NCBI GenBank assembly: GCA_900696625.1
Contig: CAADGU010000343.1
Location: 1-39,826 of the forward strand
Direction of reading: 5' to 3'
DNA from: an uncultured Chloroflexota bacterium
GTDB lineage: Bacteria > Chloroflexota > Anaerolineae > Promineifilales > Promineifilaceae
DNA: 39,826 bases
The translations under genes were made by a program, and so were the position numbers. The stretch's first letter is position 1. The number at the start of each line of letters is the position of its first letter. Positions 8,846 through 18,139 of this stretch are shown one piece after another. The notes beneath the pieces are model-generated. The model worked only from the letters and a program-made list of their open reading frames with translations. It ran no database searches and had not been told where the DNA came from.

Positions 8846-8920
8846 TGTGTGACGAGTGACAAGTGATTTCACTCGTCACTCATCACTCGTCACTCGTCAC
8901 TCGTCACGCATCACGTAAGG
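8846..8920. repeat. 7-mer tandem repeats (CACTCGT) with inverted partner
   Basis: GTGACGAGTGACAAGTG...CACTCGTCACTCATCACTCGTCACTCGTCACTCGTCACGCATCACG. Confidence 0.85.
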
Positions 8921-8929
8921 AAACAAGCT

Positions 8930-9766
8930 ATGGCATCTATGACCACACCGACCACTACCCCGCGTATTCCCTGGGCGCGGTTGGGCATACGGGGGATGGC
9001 GCTCTCCTATCTGTTTCTCATGCTTATCATTCCCATCAGCGTCATCTTTTGGGATGGTTTTAGCGAGGGCATGGTTACGCTGTGGCAAGAAGTCGCCAAA
9101 CCGATTGCCTGGAGCGCGCTCAAGTTGACGCTGTGGACTTCGGCGGTGATGGCCATCATCAATGGCGTCATGGGCTTGCTGACCGCCTTTGTGCTGGTGC
9201 GTTACACCTTCCCCGGCAAGACGACGCTGAACGCCATCATTGATTTGCCGCTGGCGATCCCTACGCTGGTGACGGGGCTGATGCTGGTGGCGTTGTATGG
9301 GCCGCAGCAGGTGGTGGGCGCCTGGGTTTTGGAGCATTTCGGCCAGCGTATCATTTTTGCGCCGCCGGGCATTGTGCTGGCGCTGCTGTTTGTCACCTTT
9401 CCCTTTGTGGTGCGCAGTGTGCAGCCGGTGTTGTTGGATCTTGACCAGGCGCAGGAGGATGCGGCAGCGACGCTGGCGGCCACCTCCTGGATGATTTTCC
9501 ACCGCATTACCTTCCCGGCCATCCGGCTGCCGCTGCTCAGCGGGATGCTGCTGAGTTTTGCCCGCGCCATTGGCGAATTTGGGGCAATTGTGATTGTCGC
9601 CGGGAATATCCCCTTTCGTTCACAAACGGCCGCGGTTTACGTCTATGGCGAAGTGGAATCGGAGAACCGGCTGGGGGCCAGCGCCATGTCGGTGGCAATG
9701 ATGCTGATTGCCTTTAGCGTGGTGGCGCTGGTGGGGTATTTGGAACGGCGGGGGAGAAGGGGTTGA
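8930..9766 (+). CDS. cysT: Sulfate ABC transporter permease, CysT/CysU type
   Basis: Hydrophobic permease with DLPLAIPTLVTGLML and EFGAIVIVAGNIPFRSQTA; follows SBP. Confidence 0.9.
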   Translation: MASMTTPTTTPRIPWARLGIRGMALSYLFLMLIIPISVIFWDGFSEGMVTLWQEVAKPIAWSALKLTLWTSAVMAIINGVMGLLTAFVLVRYTFPGKTTLNAIIDLPLAIPTLVTGLMLVALYGPQQVVGAWVLEHFGQRIIFAPPGIVLALLFVTFPFVVRSVQPVLLDLDQAQEDAAATLAATSWMIFHRITFPAIRLPLLSGMLLSFARAIGEFGAIVIVAGNIPFRSQTAAVYVYGEVESENRLGASAMSVAMMLIAFSVVALVGYLERRGRRG

Positions 9767-9829
9767 TTGAGTAATTGAGCAATTGGGTAACTGGGTAATT
9801 ACGCAATTACCCAATTACATAATTACACA
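9767..9829. repeat. 8-mer AATTACCC-type repeat with inverted partner
   Basis: GAGTAATTGAGCAATTGGGTAACTGGGTAATTACGCAATTACCCAATTACATAATTAC. Confidence 0.85.
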
Positions 9830-9839
9830 GGATCATGGC

Positions 9840-10679
9840 ATGACGACGATAACGACTGTGGTACGGGGACGGCCGTCTACGCGGAGCAGTGTGTGGCGGC
9901 GGCGATTATTGATTGGCGTGGTGGCGCTGTATGTGGGGCTGCTGATCGTGGCGCCGCTGGTGGCGCTGGTGCGCGGCGCGTTTCTGGAAGGGGCAGCGGC
10001 AATGTGGCAGGCAATCAACCAACCCGGCGTGTGGCGGGCCTTTTGGCAGACGCTGCAAATTGGGGTGGTGGTGGTGGTGGTGCATACGGTGTTTGGCACG
10101 GCCGTTGCCTGGGTCTTTGTGCGCGATGATTTCCGGGGCAAGTGGCTGCTCAACGCCATCATGGACCTGCCCTTTGCCGTGTCGCCGGTGGTGGTGGGGT
10201 ATATGCTCATCCTCATTTTCGGGCGGCGCGGCCTGTTAGCGCCGCTGCTGGCCGCCTGGGACATTCAGGTGGTGTTTGCCGTGCCCGGCATGGTGCTGGC
10301 CACACTGTTTGTAACCATGCCCTTCATGGTGCGGGTGCTGGTACCGGTGCTGGAAGCGTTTGACGTGCGCCAGGAGCAGGCGGCGGCCACGTTGGGCGCA
10401 GGTGGCTGGTTCACCTTTCGCCGGGTAACGTTTCCGGCCCTGCGTTGGGGGTTTGTCTACGGCATCACGCTGACGTTTGCCCGCGCCCTGGGGGAATTTG
10501 GCGCGGTGCTGGTGGTGGGTGGCGGCATCCAGGGACGCACGGAAACGGTTCCCATCTACATCTTCCGCGCCCTGGATGAACGGATGTACACGGGGGCTTA
10601 CAGCGCCGCCCTGCTGCTAGGGCTGTTTTCCATCCTGCTCATTTTAGGCACAGATTGGCTGCGGCGACGACAAGAGTGA
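9840..10679 (+). CDS. cysW: Sulfate ABC transporter permease, CysW type
   Basis: DLPFAVSPVVVGYMLILIFGRRG and EFGAVLVVGGGIQGRTETVPIYI; annotated ORF start at 9783 lies inside the intergenic repeat, so 9840 preferred. Confidence 0.9.
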   Translation: MTTITTVVRGRPSTRSSVWRRRLLIGVVALYVGLLIVAPLVALVRGAFLEGAAAMWQAINQPGVWRAFWQTLQIGVVVVVVHTVFGTAVAWVFVRDDFRGKWLLNAIMDLPFAVSPVVVGYMLILIFGRRGLLAPLLAAWDIQVVFAVPGMVLATLFVTMPFMVRVLVPVLEAFDVRQEQAAATLGAGGWFTFRRVTFPALRWGFVYGITLTFARALGEFGAVLVVGGGIQGRTETVPIYIFRALDERMYTGAYSAALLLGLFSILLILGTDWLRRRQE

Positions 10680-10741
10680 ACCTCCTTTGCCTGATCCTGA
10701 CCAACACGGTAATCTTAGGCGCACAAAATGGAGGTGTTTGC

Positions 10742-11884
10742 ATGAATGAACCCAACAAGGTGGGGATTGAGGTTGGTCAGAGCGTGGAAGAAATAGAAAC
10801 GGCCGTGACCACCCCCCCCGCCCACCTGTCACGCCCCTTCTGGCAGCGCATTGCCTGGAAAAAGGTTGGCATCTTTTTTGCCAGCCTTTTTTTGTTCATC
10901 CTGGCCATTACGCTAATGAAAGAAGGCGCGCGTGATTTGGGGCCGCTGGTAAAAGATCGTTTTGCGGTGAACAACCCGGCCAACAGCCTGGGGTTTGGCT
11001 GGCTTTTTGCCTACGTGGTCATGAGCGGTTCCCCCGTTGCCGCCGCTGCTCTGGCTTTTTTTGACGCCGGCATTATTGACCAGATGAGTACCTTTACCAT
11101 GATTACCGGCAGCCGGTTGGGCGCCAGTTTTATTGTGCTGTTCATCGGTTTTATCTACGTGCTGCGTGGCCGCAGCCGAACCAACAGCCTGGGCATGGGT
11201 CTGCTTTCCCTCACCGTTACCGGCGTCACTTATACGGCGGCCTTGTTTGTGGGCATTGCCTTATTAAAGTCCGGCATATTTGACCATGTGCAACTGCGCT
11301 CCGGCACGGTTCTTACTTCCATTACAGATGTCATTTTTGACCCGATTGCCGCATTTCTGCTGACCTTTCTGCCACGCTGGTCATTGTTCCTGGTGGGGCT
11401 GGGTATCATTATGGTCAGCTTTAATTTGTTTGATAAATGCCTGCCCGAAATGGCGTTGAAAGAAAGCCAGGTAGGGCGCATGTCGCGGCTGGTGTATCGC
11501 CCCTGGGTCATGTTTTTATTGGGGGCCAGTATTACCATGATCTCTATGTCCGTCAGCCTCTCATTGAGCATCCTGGTACCATTGAGCCAACGCGGCTTTG
11601 TGCGCCGGGAAAACGCCATCCCGTACATCATGGGCGCCAACATCACCACATTTATAGACACGCTGCTGGCGGCCGTTTTGCTAAACAATCCGCCTGCTTT
11701 CACGGTGGTATTGGTTGAAATGACCAGTATCACGATTGTCTCGATTGTCATTCTGGCTTTCCTATACCGACGCTATGAAAGGGGCATGTTGGCGCTAGTG
11801 AACGGCATTATGAGCAGCAATCGCAATCTGGCGATTTTCATGTTTACTATCTTGATAGTACCTATTATCTTGTTGTTTTTATAG
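10742..11884 (+). CDS. Na/Pi-cotransporter-like membrane protein
   Basis: Multi-TM; GSPVAAAALAFFDAG and MGANITTFIDTLLAAVLLNN resemble duplicated Na_Pi_cotrans motifs; SD GGAGGTG before ATG. Confidence 0.7.
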   Translation: MNEPNKVGIEVGQSVEEIETAVTTPPAHLSRPFWQRIAWKKVGIFFASLFLFILAITLMKEGARDLGPLVKDRFAVNNPANSLGFGWLFAYVVMSGSPVAAAALAFFDAGIIDQMSTFTMITGSRLGASFIVLFIGFIYVLRGRSRTNSLGMGLLSLTVTGVTYTAALFVGIALLKSGIFDHVQLRSGTVLTSITDVIFDPIAAFLLTFLPRWSLFLVGLGIIMVSFNLFDKCLPEMALKESQVGRMSRLVYRPWVMFLLGASITMISMSVSLSLSILVPLSQRGFVRRENAIPYIMGANITTFIDTLLAAVLLNNPPAFTVVLVEMTSITIVSIVILAFLYRRYERGMLALVNGIMSSNRNLAIFMFTILIVPIILLFL

Positions 11885-11895
11885 GAGAGTAGACG

Positions 11896-12711
11896 ATGCG
11901 CATTTTAGCAGGCACCGGGGGGGCGGCACATTCGGACACGGCCGTGCGCCAGGCCGCCTATCTGGCCCAAAAAACCAATGGTCAATTAACAATCCTAACG
12001 GTGATTCATGGAGAAGCCAACCGTCCCCAGGCTAAAGCGATTTTGACCCGCGCCACCACAATCACCGCACCTTATCAGATTGTGCCCCACACCCAGATTG
12101 GCCTGGGGCCGGTTGCCCCGGAAATTGTAAAAATCGCTAAAACAGGGCAGTATGATCTGGTGGTGTTGGGTGAACGCCCCGGGCACGGGCTGATCAAACG
12201 TCTGATTGGCCCCACTGCCGAACGGGTCATTACCCAGATGCCCTGCCCGGTGTTGATTGCCCGCAAAGAGGCCAGTCCCCTGGCGCGAATTTTACTATGT
12301 GAAGGGGGCCGTGAACCATCGCTGTTGGAACGGCTGCAAAAACGGTTAGCGCCGCTGTTGCAGGTGGCGGAAGAGTTAACCGTGCTGCATGTGATGTCCC
12401 AAATTGCGGCCGCGCCGGGTGTGGCCGGTTGGGAACTGCGCGCTGATGCTACCGAATTGATGGCTAAACACACACCAGAAGGGGAGTTGTTGACACATGA
12501 TACGGCCGTTTTGCAGCAGCTCCCTCTCCATTTGCAGGCCAAAATACGGCATGGGTTGGTGGTGGAGGAGGTGGTAGCCGAAGCCAGGGATAGTGGTTAT
12601 GACCTGGTAGTCATTGGCGCACACCAGGGCAGCGGTTGGGAACGTTATTTGCTGGATGATCTGGCCCACCAGATTGTAACCAAAATTGAACCGTCGGTAT
12701 TAGTGATTTAG
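11896..12711 (+). CDS. Tandem UspA universal stress protein
   Basis: DLVVLGERPGHGLIKRLIGPTAERVITQMPCPVLIAR and DLVVIGAHQGSGWERYLLDDLAHQIVTKIEPSVLVI. Confidence 0.9.
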   Translation: MRILAGTGGAAHSDTAVRQAAYLAQKTNGQLTILTVIHGEANRPQAKAILTRATTITAPYQIVPHTQIGLGPVAPEIVKIAKTGQYDLVVLGERPGHGLIKRLIGPTAERVITQMPCPVLIARKEASPLARILLCEGGREPSLLERLQKRLAPLLQVAEELTVLHVMSQIAAAPGVAGWELRADATELMAKHTPEGELLTHDTAVLQQLPLHLQAKIRHGLVVEEVVAEARDSGYDLVVIGAHQGSGWERYLLDDLAHQIVTKIEPSVLVI

Positions 12712-12717
12712 GGCGGC

Positions 12718-12778
12718 GCCAGGCAAGGGGCTGTTCAACTCTGGTTGACCAACACGGTTCTGCCCCTTGCCTGGCACT
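12718..12778. repeat. AGTGCCAGGCAAGGGGC inverted repeat, copy A, between convergent genes
   Basis: GCCAGGCAAGGGGC (12718-12731) and GCCCCTTGCCTGGC (12762-12775). Confidence 0.85.
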
Positions 12779-12785
12779 TATCGCA

Positions 12786-13727
12786 TCAATCACCCGCGCC
12801 AACTTGCTGCGGCACACGCCGGGCAAACACGGCGCTAAATAAACCATTCACAATCATCACGCCGAACAAGATCAAAGCGCCGCCCAAGATCATCTCGCCG
12901 GTCAACCGTTCATCAAGCAAGATGACGCTAAAGAAGATGCCAAAGACAGGAATCATATAGGCCACCATAGACAGATAGCTGGCCCCGGCGCGTTCCAGCA
13001 GCTTGTAATACACAATGAAGGCCAGGGCTGTGCCTAAGACTGCCAGCGCAAACATGGACAGGACAGAAGGCATCGAAGGAGCCGGTAATGTCCACGGCCG
13101 TTCCAGCAGCAGCACCAGCGGCAGCAGATAGAGCGAAGCCATCATCATCTGCCCGGTGGGGGCTACCAGAGACGGTAACCCACGCAGATGGTTACGGCCG
13201 TAAACGATAGCCACGCCATACAAAAAGGAAGCCAGCACCAACGCCAGCACACCCCAGGCCGTGGCCACCACGCCATCCTGGAAAGACGGGTAAACCAGAA
13301 CCAACATCCCGGCAAAACCCACCAACACACCGATGACTTTAGCCGGCGTCAGGTGGTCATCCTGGGTAAAAAAGTGTGCCAGCAGAATGGTGAATAAGGG
13401 GATGGTGCCATTCAAGATGGAGGCCAGGGCGCTGTCTACATATTGTTCGCCCCAGGCAAACAGGAAAAAGGGAATGGCGTTGTGAATCAGCGCCACCACC
13501 GCGATATGTTTCCAGACGGTGAGTGAGTCTGGCAAACGGCCGTGCTGCCAACGCAGCACCACATACAACAACACCGCCGCCAGCGCCACCCGGCCAAATA
13601 CCAGCGTCAACGGCGGAATCGTCTCCACGCCCACCTTAATGAACACAAACGATGGCCCCCACAGAGCCGCTAACAAGATCATCAGTAACAGATTTTTCCA
13701 ATTCATGTTGCACCTGAAAAATGGCAA
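12786..13727 (-). CDS. EamA/DMT family transporter
   Basis: LAALWGPSFVFIKVGVETIPPLTLVFGRVALAAVLLY; repeated hydrophobic EamA units. Confidence 0.9.
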   Translation of the reverse strand: MPFFRCNMNWKNLLLMILLAALWGPSFVFIKVGVETIPPLTLVFGRVALAAVLLYVVLRWQHGRLPDSLTVWKHIAVVALIHNAIPFFLFAWGEQYVDSALASILNGTIPLFTILLAHFFTQDDHLTPAKVIGVLVGFAGMLVLVYPSFQDGVVATAWGVLALVLASFLYGVAIVYGRNHLRGLPSLVAPTGQMMMASLYLLPLVLLLERPWTLPAPSMPSVLSMFALAVLGTALAFIVYYKLLERAGASYLSMVAYMIPVFGIFFSVILLDERLTGEMILGGALILFGVMIVNGLFSAVFARRVPQQVGAGD

Positions 13728-13797
13728 TTTGGCAATTGGGTAAGTAGGTAATTACCCAATTACTCAATTACCCAATTACCAAGTTACTCAATTACTC
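13728..13797. repeat. 8-mer AATTACCC-type repeat
   Basis: GGCAATTGGGTAAGTAGGTAATTACCCAATTACTCAATTACCCAATTACC. Confidence 0.85.
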
Positions 13798-13837
13798 ATA
13801 TATAACAACAACATCATACGGCCGTCGCCACCAACTC

Positions 13838-14323
13838 TCAATCCGAATCTTGCGCAAACGACACGGACACGGTTGTCTCTTCTTTGAAGGTGGACAGGAC
13901 AATGTTTGTGGTCGTTCGGGTGACCAGCGCCTGCGACCGCAGCCGCTCAATCAGTGATTCCAACTCACCTGTATGCGCCACCCGCACCTTTAATACATAA
14001 CAATCCTCACCGGCAACGGTGTGACATTCCAGCACATCCGGCTCAGCCTGGCACACCTCGGCAAAGCGCCGCTTGCTGGTCAGGTAATCCCCCTGGTCAT
14101 CTGCACCCACCACCAACCGCACAAAAGCGGTAATGGGTTTGCCTAGCGCCGCCGGGTCTACCACCGCCACATAACGCTGAATCACACCCCGTTTCTCCAA
14201 CCGTTTGATGCGGTCAAAGACAGTAGAAGTGGTCAACCCCACTTGTTCGGCAATAGCGGCATTGGCGAGACGGCCGTTTCCTTGCAAAAGCATCAAAATT
14301 TGGGCGTCTATTTCGTCAATCAT
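13838..14323 (-). CDS. Lrp/AsnC family transcriptional regulator
   Basis: MIDEIDAQILMLLQGNGRLANAAIAEQVGLTTSTVFDRIKRLEKRGVIQRYVAVVDPAALG. Confidence 0.95.
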   Translation of the reverse strand: MIDEIDAQILMLLQGNGRLANAAIAEQVGLTTSTVFDRIKRLEKRGVIQRYVAVVDPAALGKPITAFVRLVVGADDQGDYLTSKRRFAEVCQAEPDVLECHTVAGEDCYVLKVRVAHTGELESLIERLRSQALVTRTTTNIVLSTFKEETTVSVSFAQDSD

Positions 14324-14343
14324 TCCATACTACTCATCTTTTT

Positions 14344-14358
14344 CCGAATAAATTTCGG
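14344..14358. promoter_or_regulatory. Candidate Lrp-type operator upstream of the lrp-like gene
   Basis: CCGAATAAATTTCGG, 15-bp palindrome with AT-rich centre, 21 bp upstream of the start codon. Confidence 0.4.
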
Positions 14359-14456
14359 ACAATCACCTATAATGTCGAAAATAATACGTATTTGCGATTG
14401 TGTTGTCAACCTGTACTTTTGGGCAAGTTCGCGGCTTGGGCTACAATTAAGCCTCT

Positions 14457-15398
14457 ATGAAACAGCCATTTTTTTATTTATTCAGCTTGATGCTATTGTT
14501 GTTCGTGGTGGGCTGCCAACCGGCGGTCACGGCCGTTATCCCCCCACCCATCACGCCATCACCTGCTCCCTCCAACACCATATCACCGGTTCCCCCCATC
14601 ACCCCATCACCCGATGTCCCCATCGGCCATCACCTGATCACCCCCTCACCGGCGTCCTCGCCAGCCACACCACAGCCACCGACGGCCGTGCCCACCAGCA
14701 CCCGCACCCCCACGCCCACAAACACCGCCACGCCGACCCAAACACCGACCGCCACGCCCGTCGGCCCCTGCGCCAACCGCATCCTGGCCGATGATGATTT
14801 GTGGGCCATTGTCACCCAAAATTATGGCCTCAGCCGGGATTACGCCCCCACCGACCTGGTTTCCCTGAATGACTATCTGGGAAACGACGTCACGCTTGGC
14901 TACCCGATTGAATTGCGGGCCATGGTGGTCGCGCCACTCGTGCAAATGATTACCGACATGCTGGCTGCCGGGCTGAAACCCCAGGTTTTATCCGGCTATC
15001 GCAGTTGGAGCGCCCAATCCATCGCCTATAACAAGTGGGCCAGTGAATTCCCCGGCCACGTCAACATCATCAGCGCCCCACCCGGTTACAGCGAACACCA
15101 ACTGGGCACCACCATTGATTTTGGCTCGCCGGAACTGCCGCTCTACACCGGCGATCCCAATTTGCAGTTTCACACTTACTTCTATAAAACCAACGAAGGC
15201 ATCTGGCTGCTGTCCAACGCGCACCGCTATGGCTTCACGCTCAGTTGGCCTCTGGAAACGTTTGAACTCACCGGTTTTTATTACGAACCCTGGCATTACC
15301 GCTACGTGGGCATGGAAATGGCAACCATGCTGCACGAACAGGGGCTTTCGCTGACCCAGTTCCAACTGGTTAACCAACCGGAGCCGTGTGTACCGTAA
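14457..15398 (+). CDS. M15/VanY-like D-alanyl-D-alanine carboxypeptidase lipoprotein with Pro/Thr linker
   Basis: Lipobox VVGC; SGYRSWSAQ...GYSEHQLGTTIDFG...YEPWHYRYVG zinc-peptidase motifs. Confidence 0.9.
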   Translation: MKQPFFYLFSLMLLLFVVGCQPAVTAVIPPPITPSPAPSNTISPVPPITPSPDVPIGHHLITPSPASSPATPQPPTAVPTSTRTPTPTNTATPTQTPTATPVGPCANRILADDDLWAIVTQNYGLSRDYAPTDLVSLNDYLGNDVTLGYPIELRAMVVAPLVQMITDMLAAGLKPQVLSGYRSWSAQSIAYNKWASEFPGHVNIISAPPGYSEHQLGTTIDFGSPELPLYTGDPNLQFHTYFYKTNEGIWLLSNAHRYGFTLSWPLETFELTGFYYEPWHYRYVGMEMATMLHEQGLSLTQFQLVNQPEPCVP

Positions 15399-15401
15399 AG
15401 A

Positions 15402-15460
15402 GATTGGGGATTAGGAGATTGGGCCAATCTCTCAATCTCCCAATCTCTCAATCTCTTCTC
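15402..15460. repeat. 8-mer CAATCTCT-type repeat with inverted partner
   Basis: GATTGGGGATTAGGAGATTGGGCCAATCTCTCAATCTCCCAATCTCTCAATCTCT. Confidence 0.85.
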
Positions 15461-15478
15461 TTGTTAAGGGCTGATTGC

Positions 15479-17101
15479 ATGAAAAGACGATTTTTAGTTT
15501 TCCTGAGCATCTCCATTTTATTAGCCGCTTGCGCATCGTCGCCGGTGGAATCGGTGGAACTGGCTTCGGTGTTGGTCACGGCCGTTGCCGAACCTTCCCC
15601 CTCTCCCGCCATCGCCCCCTCACCGACCACTGCTGCATCATCTACCCCGCTGCCCACAGCCACCGCGACGGCTACGGCCACCCACACCCCCACACCCACA
15701 CCGACAGCAACACCCAACCCACCCATCATCGTCGCCGCCGCCCCGGAATGGGAAACGGCCATGACCACCGCCCTGAACACCCTTAGCACCGACCAGCAAC
15801 CCTGGCAGTACCAGCGCAGTGATGACCCCACCGCCGATTTAGCCGCCGGGCTGGCCCATTTAGCCGTGAGCGATGATCCCGCCGGCGTCCTTATTGTGCA
15901 GGAACCGCTGGTGCTGGCCATTCCTTTCACCACCCACTGGCAGTACATCAGCCTGGCGGACGCCCAGGCCGTGCTGGAAAACGGCCAGCAGATTGTGACA
16001 GTGCTGCCCTGGCACGAGATGACGCCAGATTTGAAGGCACTGCATGTAAACGGCATTCGCCCCAATCAACCGGAGTATCCCCTGCAAACCCAACTGACGC
16101 TCACGGCCGTACCGGGCATGGAAACGGCCGTGTCCCAGCTTCTCCCTCTACTGCAAGCAGAACTACAACCCGCCCCCATCGTTCATCTGACGGCCGTGGG
16201 CGACATCATGTTAGACCGCAGCCTGGGCTACAACTTGCAACAGGGCTACCTGACCTACCCCTTTGCCAAAGTCGCCCACCTGTTCCAGGCCGCCGACATC
16301 ACCGTCGGTAACGTGGAGTCGGCGCTGGGCACGGGCGGCGAGCCAATGCCCAAAAGTTACCCCTTCCGCGCCCCGCCAGAAGCCGCCGAAGCACTGGCAT
16401 TGGCCGGTTTTGACGTGGTTTCGCTGGCGAATAATCACGGCATGGATTATGGGGCCGAAACGCTGCTAGAAGGCATTGAACTGCTGAAAGCCGCCGGTGT
16501 GCAGCCGATTGGCGCCGGCGCCAACCGCGCCGAAGCCCGCGCCCCCTATATCACCGAAGTGAATGGATTGACGATGGCTTTCCTGGGCTATGTGAACGTG
16601 CCGGTGGAAGCACGCAGCGCGTTTGATGTGCGCACCTGGGACGCCACGGAAACAACCCCCGGTCTGGCCTGGGGTGAACCGGATGTGGTGACAGAAGATG
16701 TCACGGCCGTGCGTCCCCTGGCCGATCTGGTTGTCGTCGTGCTGCACAGCGGCTATGAGTATGTGGAAGAACCAAGCGAACCACAGGCGGCCATTGCCCG
16801 CGCCGCCATTGACGCCGGCGCAGATCTGGTTGTCGGCCATCACGCCCACATCCTGCAAGGTATTGAGTTTTACAACGGCGGCGTCATTGTCTACGGGTTA
16901 GGCAACTTTGCTTTTGAGATTGACGGCGACCCCAGCACCGCCATTTTGAATGTGTGGCTGGACGAAAACGGTGTGCGCGAACTGGAATTGATCCCGGCGA
17001 CCATCCAGTTTGGCGGCCAACCCCGCCTGTTGGAAGTCTGGGAACCGTTCCCGGCGCTGGAACGGGTATATTATCTGACGCGGATTTTGAACGGCCGTTA
17101 A
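15479..17101 (+). CDS. CapA-family (PgsA/metallophos-like) lipoprotein
   Basis: Lipobox LLAAC; LTAVGDIMLDRSLG...VGNVESALGTGG...SLANNHGMDYG...VGHHAHILQGIEFYNGGVIVYGLGNFAFE. Confidence 0.9.
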   Translation: MKRRFLVFLSISILLAACASSPVESVELASVLVTAVAEPSPSPAIAPSPTTAASSTPLPTATATATATHTPTPTPTATPNPPIIVAAAPEWETAMTTALNTLSTDQQPWQYQRSDDPTADLAAGLAHLAVSDDPAGVLIVQEPLVLAIPFTTHWQYISLADAQAVLENGQQIVTVLPWHEMTPDLKALHVNGIRPNQPEYPLQTQLTLTAVPGMETAVSQLLPLLQAELQPAPIVHLTAVGDIMLDRSLGYNLQQGYLTYPFAKVAHLFQAADITVGNVESALGTGGEPMPKSYPFRAPPEAAEALALAGFDVVSLANNHGMDYGAETLLEGIELLKAAGVQPIGAGANRAEARAPYITEVNGLTMAFLGYVNVPVEARSAFDVRTWDATETTPGLAWGEPDVVTEDVTAVRPLADLVVVVLHSGYEYVEEPSEPQAAIARAAIDAGADLVVGHHAHILQGIEFYNGGVIVYGLGNFAFEIDGDPSTAILNVWLDENGVRELELIPATIQFGGQPRLLEVWEPFPALERVYYLTRILNGR

Positions 17102-17103
17102 CG

Positions 17104-17166
17104 AGGTAATTGGGTTATTAGGTAATTACCCAATTACCCAATTACCCAATTACCCAATTACCCACT
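17104..17166. repeat. 8-mer AATTACCC repeat
   Basis: AGGTAATTGGGTTATTAGGTAATTACCCAATTACCCAATTACCCAATTACCCAATTACCC. Confidence 0.9.
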
Positions 17167-17901
17167 ATGGACGAACCAGAAGAACAAAAACAAACCGGAT
17201 TATTCAAACAAGTCTTGCGCGGGCGCATTGCCGGGGAACGGGAAGTGGTGGGGGCCACCGGCCTGTCGCCGCAGATGGAAATTTTGCGGCAGTGGCAGGT
17301 AGAGCGGCTGGCGCAAACGCATGAAGATTTACTGCGCAATAAGCGGTACGGCCGTGCCTGCCAATTTTTCCTCAGCGACATTTACGGCGCGCAAGATTTC
17401 AGCCAACGCGACGCCGACGCCGAAAACGTCTACCGCACCATGCGCAAATACCTGCCCGACCGCCTGCTCACCACCATGGGCAAAACCATCGAACTCAATA
17501 AAATCACGCAGCAGCTAGACGCCCACCTGCTCGACGTGTTGGTAAACCGGCTGAGCATGACCGATACCCTCACCGCCGAAATGTATGCCGAAGCCTACCG
17601 CCTGTGCGACAACTATGAAACACGCCAGAAACAGCTAACCATGGTGCTGGATGTAGGCCGGGGTGTAGACAACCTCACCCGCATCCCCATGATCGGCATG
17701 GTGCTGCGCGCCGCCCGCCGTCCGGCTACCCGCAGCGGCTGGAGCGAACTGCAAGATTTCATGGAACGCGGTTTTGCCGCCTTTAAGGAAATGCGCGGGG
17801 CCGATCAATTTCTGGCCATCGTAGAACAACGCGAACGCCAGATTTTAGACCAGATATTTGCCAATACCCCCCACCCCTTCTCAATTGTCCGCCAAACTTA
17901 A
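17167..17901 (+). CDS. Conserved hypothetical protein with FFLSDIYG motif
   Basis: 244 aa; RACQFFLSDIYGAQDFSQRDADAENVYRTMRKYLPD. Confidence 0.7.
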   Translation: MDEPEEQKQTGLFKQVLRGRIAGEREVVGATGLSPQMEILRQWQVERLAQTHEDLLRNKRYGRACQFFLSDIYGAQDFSQRDADAENVYRTMRKYLPDRLLTTMGKTIELNKITQQLDAHLLDVLVNRLSMTDTLTAEMYAEAYRLCDNYETRQKQLTMVLDVGRGVDNLTRIPMIGMVLRAARRPATRSGWSELQDFMERGFAAFKEMRGADQFLAIVEQRERQILDQIFANTPHPFSIVRQT

Positions 17902-17902
17902 T

Positions 17903-18139
17903 TCAATTTGCAGATACTTCTCTTTGTAACTCCTCTACTTCAGCTATCGTCAATCCGGTGATCTCGCTAACGGTGATCACATCGTGAAGTTTCAGCAGTT
18001 GGCGAGCGATATTTTGCTTCTCTCTAAGCCTTCCCAATTCCAAACCCTGTTCCAAACCCTGTTCCAAACCTTGTTCCAAACCTTGCTTAATACCCTGTTT
18101 AATGCCTTCTTGAATAAACTCCTGGGCTATAGTTGCCAT
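17903..18139 (-). CDS. Candidate intragenic small protein (RpnS-like), 78 aa, in frame with the Rpn gene
   Basis: AAGGAG (minus strand, 18153-18148) 8 nt upstream of in-frame ATG at 18139; product MATIAQEFIQEGIKQG...REVSAN. Confidence 0.45.
   Translation of the reverse strand: MATIAQEFIQEGIKQGIKQGLEQGLEQGLEQGLELGRLREKQNIARQLLKLHDVITVSEITGLTIAEVEELQREVSAN

Noticed and set aside
8846-8920. CRISPR-like repeat array
   Set aside because: Contiguous 7-mers without unique spacers; not a CRISPR.
9783-9839. ORF-track N-terminus of the CysW permease (MGNWVITQLPNYIITQDHG)
   Set aside because: It is translation of the intergenic AATTACCC repeat; the permease more likely starts at 9840.
15650-15725. 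ACCCACACC-type repeat in the CapA-like gene
   Set aside because: Simple Pro/Thr spacer after a lipobox, common in lipoproteins.
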